NCBI GenBank assembly: GCA_016720655.1
Contig: JADKKE010000002.1
Span: 248,001 to 312,000 of the forward strand
Source of the DNA: Bacteroidota bacterium
Lineage (GTDB): Bacteria > Bacteroidota > Bacteroidia > AKYH767-A > 2013-40CM-41-45
Reading direction: 5' to 3'
Length of the DNA: 64,000 nt
Under the pieces are notes generated by a model. That model was not told the origin of the DNA. It did no database searches and saw only the letters and a program-made list of their open reading frames with translations. Below are positions 45,275-55,057 of the stretch, in pieces. The translations under genes and the position numbers were made by a program. Position 1 is the first letter of the stretch. Every line of letters starts with the position of its first letter.

Positions 45275-46490
45275 ATGCTTGACAGATCCTTTGATAACTT
45301 TTGCAAGAGAACCGAAAACAACGAAATTAAAGTTGTGTTTCAAATGGTCATTGGCCGCGGTGGGTCGATGTTGTTGCATAGTTTATTCGACAACCATCCT
45401 TCGATTCTGGCTTATCCCGGAATTCTGAATTTTTATCTTGACATCTGGCCGGCAATCCTGAAAAATCCTGAGGATTCTTCCACCATTATTGAGACGAAAC
45501 TTGTTTCCTGGGTGAAAGAAATGGAGCCTTATAATATCGGTCAGTATTTAGGCGATAAGTTCGATCAGCAAATTACGATCGATTGCAAGAGAATCAGCAG
45601 AGTAACTGTGGAATTGCTCAATAATAAATTTACGAATAGTAAAAAAACATTTCTTGCAATCCAATTTTCAATTGCTCAACAATTTAAAACGGATATCGAG
45701 AATATCAAAGTTATCTATTGCCATGAGCACACCTCCGAACCGGATGATTCTTTAATCGAAAATATTGTTAACGACTGGCCTTCGTGCAAAATACTTTGTA
45801 TGCTTCGTGATCCGCGTTCCGAATTTTATTGCAATTCGGAATTGGGAAGAAAAGCGAATCGAGAACAAGATGCATGCGGATGACGGACATCGATATATTC
45901 CCGGAATGTATGCCCAACTTTGTTATTTCTGGTATACCCGGCTTCTTCGTGTTGCTCTGAAATTTCCAAAGTATTTCGTACTCATTCGACTGGAAGATTT
46001 CCAACGTGAGAGAATCACGATGTTGAAACATCTCTGTGATCTGATTTCTATACAGTATGTTGATTCCCTGTTGCAAACAAGTTTTGGTGGAATGACATGG
46101 CATGGAGATAATTTTTCTCCGAAACAAGCAGGAATCCGAAATTCCGCTGATCCGAAAAAATGGCAGGCTACACTATCAAGTTTCAGAAAAGGCGTTTTCG
46201 AAATTGTATTGAAGAATGAAATTGCCTGTCTCTCTTATCCTTTTCTGTATAAAAATAATTTTCTCATTCATTTGTATGTCTATCTCCTGTTTCCATTTTG
46301 GTTTGTCCAGGATTGGAAAAGAATTTTCGAAAGCGGCTACTATACGTATATGCATCAGAAAGGTTTTGGCAGGCTGAAGGCTTTGATGATTGCCATAAAG
46401 TCAATTATCGGACTACATCTCGAGGTGAATAATAAGAGAGCAGGAAGAATTCATGAGCAGGATGTTGCAAAGCTATTTTTTCTTAGCTAA
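45275..46490 (+). CDS. Sulfotransferase-fold protein, candidate phosphoramidate transferase, one frameshift in this sequence
   Basis: About 404 residues once one A is removed from the AAAA run at 45850-45853, giving ELGRKRIENKMHADDGHRY. It has the sulfotransferase nucleotide signature: 5'-phosphosulfate loop VIGRGGSMLLHSLFDNHPS near residue 24, and 3'-phosphate motif KILCMLRDPRSEFYC near residue 172. YFVLIRLEDFQRERI and a membrane-proximal C-terminus (FLIHLYVYLLFPFWF) follow. It begins at the base after the cytidylyltransferase stop. Since the phosphoramidate donor is a 3'-phospho-CDP derivative, an enzyme with a 3'-phosphonucleotide fold placed here could be the transferase. A true PAPS sulfotransferase remains the alternative. 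Confidence 0.75.
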
Positions 46491-46586
46491 TAACCTAACT
46501 TTCAGTTGGTTAAAAATCAATTTGGATTAAACTTTTGACTTCTGAATCCGTAATATAGAAACTCTGTCAAAATCAGAGAATTACAG

Positions 46587-49500
46587 ATGAGAAGAAAACT
46601 TACACTTGCCACAAGCTTAGCTCTTGTATCCATTCAGCTTTTTGGTCAATGTCCGACTCCGGGATTTACAATTGGGAGTGCGGGATGCGCGAATCAAAGT
46701 GTGTCCTTTACCAATACATCGAGTGGGGCGACGTCCTATGAATGGGACTTTTGCGGAGGGGACTTTGATGCCGTTCCTATCGCGACGAATCTGGGATTAC
46801 CCTTCCTGAATCCTTTGGGGATTACACCTGTGTTCGATGGAAGCAATTGGTTCGCATTTGTGAATAATGATGGGGATGGTACGATTGTCAGACTGGATTT
46901 TGGTTCTTCGCTGATGAATGTTCCAGTTACCACGAATCTTGGAAATATTGGTGGCGAGATTTCCGCGGGCCTGGGACGTTCCAATCTCGAATTGATAAAG
47001 GAAGGGGGCAATTGGTATGGACTTTTAGCATGCCAGGGAAATGCGAAACTTATCCGTTATGATTTTGGAAATAGTCTTACAAATATACCGACATCAACAT
47101 CGACAGTATATGCACAGTTGGGAAGCAGCGCATTCTTTTTAAATGCAATTCAAGACAATGGAAATTTGTTTTTGTTCATTGCCAATACCAACGCTACAAT
47201 AGAAGTTTTTAATTACGGAAGTTCAATCACCAATACTCCTACTACATCCACAATTTCTGTTCCCGGTGCATCACTTTTGTTTGATGTAGATATTGTAAAA
47301 TACTGTGATCAATGGTTGGTTTTGCGAGTAGTTATTCAGCATCCGCGATTTTCAGGCTGGATTTTGGAACTGCGCTTACGAATGCACCCACTGTTTCGAC
47401 CCTTACTCCTGTGAATTCATTGGTAAGCTTTCCACAAAATGTGAAAATCGGCTTCGATGGAAAAAACTGGGGTGCTATGGTTCAGAATTCCAGTGGTGCA
47501 ATCCTTTGCTTGAATTTTGGTTCAGATCTTAGCAATACAAGTCCGCTTTGTAACGTGCTTTCACTGACCGGTTACAGTTCATCCGGTTTGTATCTTTCGA
47601 TGGTAAAAGACGGTTCCACTTTTTATTTATTGACAAGTAATTTTGGCGGCAACAGTTGTGGTGTGATTCAATTGAACAATGATTGTGGTGCGAATCCGGC
47701 GACAAGCACACTTCAAAATCCATCCTGTTCATGGTCAAGTGGTGGACCAAAATATGTTTCACTTAAGGCAACAGATGCAAGCGGGAATACACAATATTAT
47801 ACGGATTCGATAACCATTAATTTTGCTCCTCAAACTGCTTTCAATGCAACAGCACTTTGTTTCGGGGATGCAACTCAGTTCATGGATTCATCCCAGCTTT
47901 CACAAGGCACAATTACTGCTTGGGATTGGGATTTTGGTGATTTGAATACGTCGACAACTCAAAATCCGGTTAACCAGTATGCTACGTCAGGAACATTTGT
48001 AGTTACTCTTGTTACAACAGCAAGTTCAGGTTGTTCAGATACTCTTCAAAGGCAAATTTACATTGGACCAAAACCAATTGTTTCATTCAGCTCCGGAACT
48101 GCATGTGCCGGAACATTAATTCCTTTCACCGATCAATCGACGATTCCATCCGGTACATTGGCAGCATGGACGTGGATGTTTGGAAATGGTGATTCTGCCA
48201 ATGTTCAGAATCCGTCTTATGTATTCCCGGTAGGCGGAACTTTTGATGTTGTACTTACTGTAACATCAGACAGCGGCTGTACCGACAGTGCCAGCACCAC
48301 ATTGAATATAAATTTCCAGCCGGAAGCATTTTTTACAGAATCCAATACGTGTGTTGGCCAGGCTGTTCAATTCATTGACGCGACGAATTCGCAAAGTCCA
48401 ATCCAGAGTTATGCCTGGGATTTTGGTGATGGAAATACTGATACACAAGTAAACCCGCAGCACACCTACCCTGCTATTGTTGCAAATTATTTTGTGAACC
48501 TGATTGTGACGGCCAGCAATGGTTGCATTGATACGATTCAGAAAGATATTAAGATCAACACCATTCCTACAGCGGATTTTACCATCACAAATGTTAATGC
48601 ATGTCAGAACAACCAGGTACAATTTCAGGATTTGTCCAGTGTTTCCGGTGATACTTTGTCAGGATGGTATTGGGACTTTGGTGATAACACATTTGATTCC
48701 ATACCCAATCCTGTGCATACTTTTACTACATCCGGTCCCAACATTGTTCGATTGATTGTGTATTCACCGTCGAGTTGTCCGAGTGCAATGTACCAGCAAA
48801 CAATTGATGTTGTTGAAAGTCCGGTAGCTTCATTTACATTCACAGATGTTTGCTTGGGAAATACTACTCAATTCAATAATATCAGTCTTGTACCTTCCGG
48901 AAGTACTATCGACAGTACATCCTGGGATTTTGGAACCGGAGATTTTTCGGGTGCACCCAATACAGCATTTTACACATATGATTCTGCCGCAACTTTTCCT
49001 GTTGCACTAACAGTAATTACCAACTTCGGCTGTATTGGAACGGATACGTTGCAGGTTCCTGTGCATTCCATACCCACTGCTGCATACACTTTTAGTAATC
49101 CATGTTCGGGACAGGCAGTTGTCTTTAACAACCAAAGTACAACAGATTCATTGTCAAGTCTTGCAAATTTTACATGGAATTTCGGTGATTTCGGAAATCC
49201 AAACAACATCAGTAATCTGGTTAACCCAACACATACCTATTCAACACTCAATACGTATTCTGTATTTCTTATCGCTACAACAAATTTCGGATGCAGTGAT
49301 ACGACTGTTGATACGGTGCAAATTTTTCCTTCCGCTCCATCACAGTTTACCTATTCACCAACTTGCGATGGAGATTTGATGGAATTCTTTAATCCCGGAT
49401 CTTCTCTGGACAGTGCATACGTGTGGAATTTTGGGGATAACCAGACCAATCAACTTCAGGAACCGGCACACTTTTATGCTTTCCCGGGAACCTATACTGT

Positions 49501-50657
49501 AACGCTGACAGTTTATGCATTCTCAGGATGTGCAAGTACATCGAATAAACAAGTCACGGTAAGTCCGATCCCGGTTGCAGATTTCAAAATTCAACCCATC
49601 TGCGTGAACAACAGTTACCAATTCCAGGATAGTAGCAGCATCAACAATGGAAGCATCTTGCATTGGGACTGGAGTATTGCAGGTGTTGCATCATTGGATA
49701 CTGTACAAAACCCTTCCTATACATTTGCAGACACAGGAACGTATGCAGTTACACTGATGATTTCATCAGATATCGGGTGCACAAATAGTATCACACAAGC
49801 GGTCCATGTTTATCCGCTGCCAACAGCTAATTTTAGTTTTGATCCACAGTTTGGAAACCCACCGCTCGATGTTCAGTTTACTGATTTCTCCACAGGAGGA
49901 TCCTTCTATCAATGGGAATTTGGAGATAATAGTACAGGAAGTAGTACACATGAACCCTCTCACATTTATCAAGACACAGGTATATTTGTGATTCATCAAT
50001 ATGTTACCAATGCATATGGTTGTATTGATTCGGTTGAAAAAAGTATCTATGTGATTAAGCCTGTTCTGGATATTGCGATCACCGGCGATTCCTCCTATGT
50101 CGATGGAAACTACTTCTATGTAGTCGCACGGATTGCAAATCAGGGCACACGAGAAATTAACAAAGTGAACATGGAGGCAAGACTTGAAGACGGAACTACT
50201 ATCAAAGAAAAATATGAATCACTAATTCCAAATGGTCCGGCAGGTATTCAAAGTTATTCTTTCAAAGCCGCCTTTTTAATATCTGCAAATTCAAATTTCA
50301 ATTACTATTGCGTGAAAGCAAATGATCCAAATGGAGAAACAGATAATGTTCAATCCAACAATGAACGTTGCTTCAACAGAACATCCAATCTTGCAATTGT
50401 TAACCCCTACCCCCAATCCTTTCACTGATGTTGTATCGGTTCGTGTAGTATTGCCATTTGAAGACAATGTATCCATCGATCTCTTCGACTTCACCGGTAA
50501 AATAATAAGCAACCTGTACACAGGAGCAGCGAACAAAGGACTTCTTGAAGTTCGAAGTGATTTATCTGGTCTTTCGGATGGTGTTTATTCCATTCGCATT
50601 CAATTCAGGGATGAAGAACAAACAAGAAGGATTGTAAAACAAACTCCAAAAAACTGA
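46587..50657 (+). CDS. Large PKD-repeat T9SS surface protein, two compensating frameshifts in this sequence
   Basis: About 1356 residues. It has a signal peptide (RKLTLATSLALVSIQLFGQ) and a beta-propeller-like N-terminal region (about 60-390, repeats with LDFGSSL and FDGSNWFAFV). Then come about nine PKD domains of 85 residues with WDFGD-type cores (WDWDFGD, YAWDFGDGN, YWDFGDN, WNFGDN, QWEFGDN). A CARDB-like domain follows (DIAITGDSSYVDGNYFYVVA). It ends in a T9SS C-terminal sorting domain (TPNPFTDVVSVRVVLPF ... LSDGVYSIRIQF). A missing T at 47320-47323 and an extra C at 50404-50407 break the frame; the net length is a multiple of three. Likely an exported, surface-attached adhesin. A terminator follows. 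Confidence 0.9.
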
Positions 50658-50669
50658 TTTCGTATCGCT

Positions 50670-50700
50670 AAACCCCGGAAAACCGGGGTTTATTTTTTTT
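50670..50700 (+). terminator. Rho-independent terminator of the PKD protein gene
   Basis: AACCCCGG (50671-50678) pairs with CCGGGGTT (50683-50690), followed by TATTTTTTTT. Confidence 0.88.
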
Positions 50701-50752
50701 CATTACTTTGACAATTCGGCTCATTCCGTTACATTTGGTCATTGTCGCTTTT

Positions 50753-51574
50753 ATGGAATACGAAATTAAACCCGCACAGCGTTTAGGTCTGGACCTTAAA
50801 GAGTTATGGGATTTTCATGAACTTTTTTTCTTCTTTACCTGGCGGGATATTAAGATCAAATACAAGCAAACAGTGTTGGGGGCAGTTTGGGCAATATTGC
50901 AACCCTTTCTCCTGATGGTTGTGTTTACATTTTTCTTCAATCATGCTTTGAAGGTCCCATCAGAAAACATGCCTTACCCTATTTTTGTTTTTACCGGCCT
51001 GATGCTCTGGAATGTATTTTCCAGCGGAATCAGTAATGCCGGCAACAGCATGGTGAACAATGCCAATATCATCAAGAAAATATATTTTCCCCGTCTTATC
51101 ATTCCTGTGTCAGCCATCCTTGCTTCATTGGTAGATTACCTGATGACCTTTATTATTCTCATTGGTATGCTCTTGTATTTTCATACAGATGTTTCCTATT
51201 CCACTTTACTTGTGGGATTACCTTTAAGTTTGCTCATTACACTGATGACTACTTTTGGTTTGGGGAGTTTTTTATCTGCTCTGAATGTTAAATACCGTGA
51301 TTTCAGGTACGTCATTCCTTTCATGGTTCAATTTCTTTTGTTTCTTACCCCGGTTATTTATCCGGTGAGTATTATATCCAATGGTTGGGTTCGTGAGACT
51401 TTACAAATTCTGAATCCGATGTCCGGTGCAATTGACACTTTCAGAGCTGCTTTTTCAAATACAAGTATTGATTATCTACTTGTCGTGAAAAGTTTGACTG
51501 TTTCACTTTTGTTCTCTGTTGTTGGCATGGCTTATTTCAGAAAGACCGAACACTATTTTGCTGACCTTGCCTGA
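50753..51574 (+). CDS. ABC-2 polysaccharide export permease (Wzm-like)
   Basis: About 273 residues from the ATG at 50753 (a longer frame from 50708 has a poor start and lies close to the terminator). Hallmarks of the polysaccharide/O-antigen exporters: LFFFFTWRDIKIKYKQTVLGA at the N-terminus, WAILQPFLLMVVFTFFF, PYPIFVFTGLMLWNVFSSG, six membrane segments, and the C-terminal LTPVIYPVSII and LNPMSGAIDTFRAAF. Forms the inner-membrane channel with the Wzt-like ATPase, whose ATG overlaps the final base of this gene. Confidence 0.94.
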   Translation: MEYEIKPAQRLGLDLKELWDFHELFFFFTWRDIKIKYKQTVLGAVWAILQPFLLMVVFTFFFNHALKVPSENMPYPIFVFTGLMLWNVFSSGISNAGNSMVNNANIIKKIYFPRLIIPVSAILASLVDYLMTFIILIGMLLYFHTDVSYSTLLVGLPLSLLITLMTTFGLGSFLSALNVKYRDFRYVIPFMVQFLLFLTPVIYPVSIISNGWVRETLQILNPMSGAIDTFRAAFSNTSIDYLLVVKSLTVSLLFSVVGMAYFRKTEHYFADLA

Positions 51575-52797
51575 TGAAGCCCATCCTTGAAATCCAAAAT
51601 ATTTCCAAAAAATTCAGGATCTCACACGAACTGTCGCCATATCTGACATTTCAGGGAAGGCTTTTAAATATGCTACGGTTTCGAAGTACCGTTACATCGG
51701 AAGAGTTCTGGGCATTGAAAGATATTTCATTTTCTATTGAACCTGGTGAATCTATCGGCATTATAGGAAAAAATGGAGCCGGAAAATCCACGCTATTGAA
51801 GATTCTTTCGAGAATCACTCCACCTTCCAGTGGAAAAATAATTTCCCGTGGCAGAATTGCCAGTTTATTAGAGGTTGGAACCGGATTTCATCCGGAACTT
51901 ACCGGGAGAGAAAATATTTTTCTCAATGGCTCCATTCTGGGAATGAAGCGCAAAGAGATTACAAAAAAGTTTGATGCCATCGTTGATTTTTCAGGTGTAG
52001 AAAAATTCCTGGACACTCCTCTCAAACATTATTCAAGTGGCATGCAACTACGTTTAGCTTTTGCTGTTGCTGCATTTTTGGAACCGGAAATTCTAATCAT
52101 TGATTAAGTTCTTGCCGTTGGTGATGCGGAATTCCAAAGAAAATGTATGGGTAAAATGGATGAGGTAGCAAATAGCGGCCGCACAATTCTTTTTGTCAGC
52201 CACAATATGGGTGCAATAAAAAGTCTTTGTCACAAAGCCATTCTGATAAAACAAGGACAGGTAGAGATGATTGGACCCAGTGCCAAAGTAGTGGAACATT
52301 ACCTGGCAACAACACAGCACCATGCAGAAAATGTAAGAGAATTTATTCAATCGAAGGATGGGAAAATAAACCTGAAGTTGCCGTATTGGATCGATGCACA
52401 AGAAGAAAAAGTAAACACCTATTCATACGGTGACAATCCGACACTACGCTTTGAGCTTGAATTGTCGCAACCCATAGAAAATCTTGTTATCGGTTTGGCG
52501 CTGGTGACAAAAGACGGATCTCGTATTTTTACTTCGCATTCCAACGATGATCTTCAGTTCAAATTACCCAATCCAGCGAATGGCAAATTCACCATAGATA
52601 CCCGGATTGATTTGCCTTCCCTTTCCCCCGGGGTGTATGATATTATTTTTGGAATAAAGGATAAGAATCATGATACTCTTATTTATTCCGAAGATGAAAT
52701 TGTTCTTGAATTGAATTATATCCGCAAGGAAAAAGATGGAGATGAAGGCTTGCTCTGGCATACAACCAACTGGCAATACCGTACAAACGTTAAATAA
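51574..52797 (+). CDS. ABC polysaccharide export ATPase (Wzt-like) with in-frame stop at the catalytic glutamate
   Basis: 407 codons plus stop in one frame, interrupted by TAA at 52105-52107. ATPase domain: IGIIGKNGAGKSTLLKIL (Walker A), RIASLLEVGTGFHPELTGREN (Wzt-specific), HYSSGMQLRLAFA (signature), and Walker B PEILIID. The next codon should be the catalytic Glu in IIDEVLAVGD but is TAA. The H-loop FVSHNM is after the break. From about residue 285 the C-terminal carbohydrate-binding Wzt-C domain begins (TYSYGDNPTLRFELEL, LPSLSPGVYDIIFGI). A GAA-to-TAA change is one base, so sequence error or a recent nonsense mutation are both possible. Partner of the Wzm-like permease. Confidence 0.9.
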
Positions 52798-52818
52798 ACA
52801 AACCCTGATCTGCTGTTC

Positions 52819-53982
52819 ATGATTGGAAAAATTCGAAAATATTATCGCGAAGGCAATTTGGCTCTGGCTTTAAAACTGAAGCTGAATATCTATTTCGACA
52901 AATGGATTGCAGGATCTGAAAAGCAGAAACTCGGTTCGAAATTTGTTAATCGATTTTATGTCCGCAACGAAGCAGAAGCTGTGCGCTTCTTTTTTCTCCA
53001 GGCACAATCCTGGAGAAACCATTTTAAGGAGAAGAGAAAAATAGTCGTAATTGGAAATTCGGAAAATGCGAACCTCAAAGAGCTAATCCTCCAACTGGAA
53101 AGTGAAGGTTTGGAACCAATACGCATATCATTTCAGGAGCTAACAAGTTTAAAAAGAAGAGAAACCGAAGCCGGTGAATTCCTGGGGATCTTTTCATTTT
53201 ATTTCCGGAACAAAATAAATTATAAAATAAGTGACTTTTTGTTTTCATCGGAAATTCTGAAAGATATTCCATTTGATTATCTCGGTGATACATGGGAAGA
53301 TTTTGAATTTGCCAGTGAACAGGATCATCAGAATAGTCTGGGTTTTGTTTCTCCATTGCTGAATGACGAAACAGACTATTTTGAGCTTTACAAAAGATCG
53401 CTCACCCGATTTGAAAAAAAATGCGATATCCGGGATTACATGGATCTCTGTCAAATCATCAAGTACATCAACCAACATGAAATTCCCGGTGATGTCGCTG
53501 AATTCGGTTCGTACAAAGGGCACAGTGGCTTCCTCCTTTCGTTGCTTTTAGAAGCATCCGGAAATACTAAAAAGCTGTTCATGTACGATACCTTCGAAAA
53601 ATTTCCGGTCGAGACCATCGGTGTGGATGCTTTTTGGAGCGATACACATGAAGTTAATTTTGAGGAGGTGAAGGCCAAATTCACGGATCGGAAAAATGTA
53701 GAACTGGTGAAGGGTGATTTTACGGAAACACTGTCTACAGTTCGGCCGGCACAGCTATCCTTCATCTATGTAGATTGCGATTCCTACCGGGCGACTACTT
53801 TTCTGATGAAAGAATTGTACGACACTGTGCTTTCTTCAGGAGGAGTGATGATTCTGGAAGATTACGGGCATCCTGCACTCCTGGGCAACCGACTCGCCTA
53901 TCATCATTTTTTTGACGGCAGAAAAGATTGTTTCAAGTTCTTTTCGCAATTCAGCGGCTTTATGATTATTGTAAAGAAATAA
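52819..53982 (+). CDS. TylF-type methyltransferase with N-terminal extension
   Basis: 387 residues. The C-terminal domain (about 195-387) is a TylF/macrocin O-methyltransferase-like SAM enzyme: IPGDVAEFGSYKGHSGFLLSLL (motif I), KKLFMYDTFEKFPVE, KNVELVKGDFTETL, AQLSFIYVDCDSYRATTFLMKEL (metal and substrate site) and SSGGVMILEDYGHPALLG. The N-terminal ~190 residues are basic and then Rossmann-like (KIVVIGNSENANLKELILQL), without a family I recognise. In glycan loci such enzymes O-methylate sugars. It starts 21 bases after the Wzt-like gene. Confidence 0.82.
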   Translation: MIGKIRKYYREGNLALALKLKLNIYFDKWIAGSEKQKLGSKFVNRFYVRNEAEAVRFFFLQAQSWRNHFKEKRKIVVIGNSENANLKELILQLESEGLEPIRISFQELTSLKRRETEAGEFLGIFSFYFRNKINYKISDFLFSSEILKDIPFDYLGDTWEDFEFASEQDHQNSLGFVSPLLNDETDYFELYKRSLTRFEKKCDIRDYMDLCQIIKYINQHEIPGDVAEFGSYKGHSGFLLSLLLEASGNTKKLFMYDTFEKFPVETIGVDAFWSDTHEVNFEEVKAKFTDRKNVELVKGDFTETLSTVRPAQLSFIYVDCDSYRATTFLMKELYDTVLSSGGVMILEDYGHPALLGNRLAYHHFFDGRKDCFKFFSQFSGFMIIVKK

Positions 53983-54005
53983 TTTGAGTGTAAGTATCTT
54001 TTGGC

Positions 54006-55007
54006 ATGAACAATCCTATAATCAGCATTCTTGTTCCAAGTTATAATCAAGGCGCGTATATTGAACATACGATCCTGAGTGTACTGAAACAAAATTATCA
54101 AAACTGGGAACTCATTATCCAGGATGCAAATTCTAAGGATCAGACTGCAGAAGTTTGCAATGCATATGTGTTGAGAGACAAACGAATTCAGTTTTACTGT
54201 GAGAAAGACAAAGGTTTTGCTGACGGTGTAAACAAAGCACTCGAACATGCAAGTGGTGAAATTTGTGCGATTCAAAGTTCAGACGATTATTATTCAAATG
54301 CCGAAGTTTTCACGGATGCTGCTAAATTGTATTCAGAAAATCCTCAACTGAATCTTTTAGCAGGGTTCCACATCCCTATCGACAGCAATCTTTTCGAGGT
54401 CCTGTGTCCACCACCTGTACAAAAAGAAGAAACTGGTTTTCTGGATCGCAAAAATGTATTTTCATTGAAGAATCACTTTCCCCAGGGATCCACATTTTTC
54501 TCTCTCAAACGCGCCTTCCAGGTTAACAAACTTAATCTGAATGTTGATATGGTTGCAGACACAGATTTCTGGATCCGGATTACCAACTATTCTCCGGCCT
54601 CTGAAAATGCTATTCTACGAGTTGATAAAGTCTGGAGTTGCGCTATTTTACATGAAGAACAGCGAAGCGTGGATCAATGTAACTTTTCTTTGGGCAGAGC
54701 ACGAATGTTCAGGTACATGCTCGACGATCCCAAAATGGAACTGCCATATGAAAAAAAACTCAGCGTTTTCAAAGCGAACCTGATCGATGCATTTGATTAC
54801 CATTATTATCAGAATAAAGATAATTCGGTATTGGTGAAAATGTGGAAGGAAGTATTCAAGGAGGATATTTCCTGGAAATGGAAAGTTAAATCTGTTTTGA
54901 TAAAAATACCTTTCTTCCGAAAATGGTATTTCAGGAATATTATTGAACGTAGCACTTTGTTTTTGTTATCCTATCCAAGGGGTAAATCGACAAAATGGTT
55001 TGAATGA
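54006..55007 (+). CDS. Glycosyltransferase family 2
   Basis: 333 residues. GT-A core: ISILVPSYNQGAYIEHTILSVL, ELIIQDANSKDQTAEV, YCEKDKGFADGVNKALEHASG and AIQSSDDYYSNAEV (the Asp-x-Asp-equivalent). Middle acceptor-site region: LKNHFPQGSTFFSLKRAF, VDMVADTDFWIRI. It transfers a sugar from a nucleotide donor in the cytoplasm; donor and acceptor are unknown. Follows the TylF-like gene by 23 bases. Confidence 0.92.
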   Translation: MNNPIISILVPSYNQGAYIEHTILSVLKQNYQNWELIIQDANSKDQTAEVCNAYVLRDKRIQFYCEKDKGFADGVNKALEHASGEICAIQSSDDYYSNAEVFTDAAKLYSENPQLNLLAGFHIPIDSNLFEVLCPPPVQKEETGFLDRKNVFSLKNHFPQGSTFFSLKRAFQVNKLNLNVDMVADTDFWIRITNYSPASENAILRVDKVWSCAILHEEQRSVDQCNFSLGRARMFRYMLDDPKMELPYEKKLSVFKANLIDAFDYHYYQNKDNSVLVKMWKEVFKEDISWKWKVKSVLIKIPFFRKWYFRNIIERSTLFLLSYPRGKSTKWFE

Positions 55008-55057
55008 TCAATCAACCGAGCTCAAAAAAAATTGACAACCCCAACAAGACTTGACAA

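Noticed and set aside
46491..46525. Possible weak terminator after the sulfotransferase-like gene
   Set aside because: TAACCTAACT and AGTTGGTTA can pair only with a bulge and the following T run is poor, so it was not listed as a feature.
52105..52107. Recoding of the TAA in the Wzt-like gene
   Set aside because: TAA is not a known selenocysteine or pyrrolysine codon and no recoding structure is evident; a substitution or sequence error is simpler.
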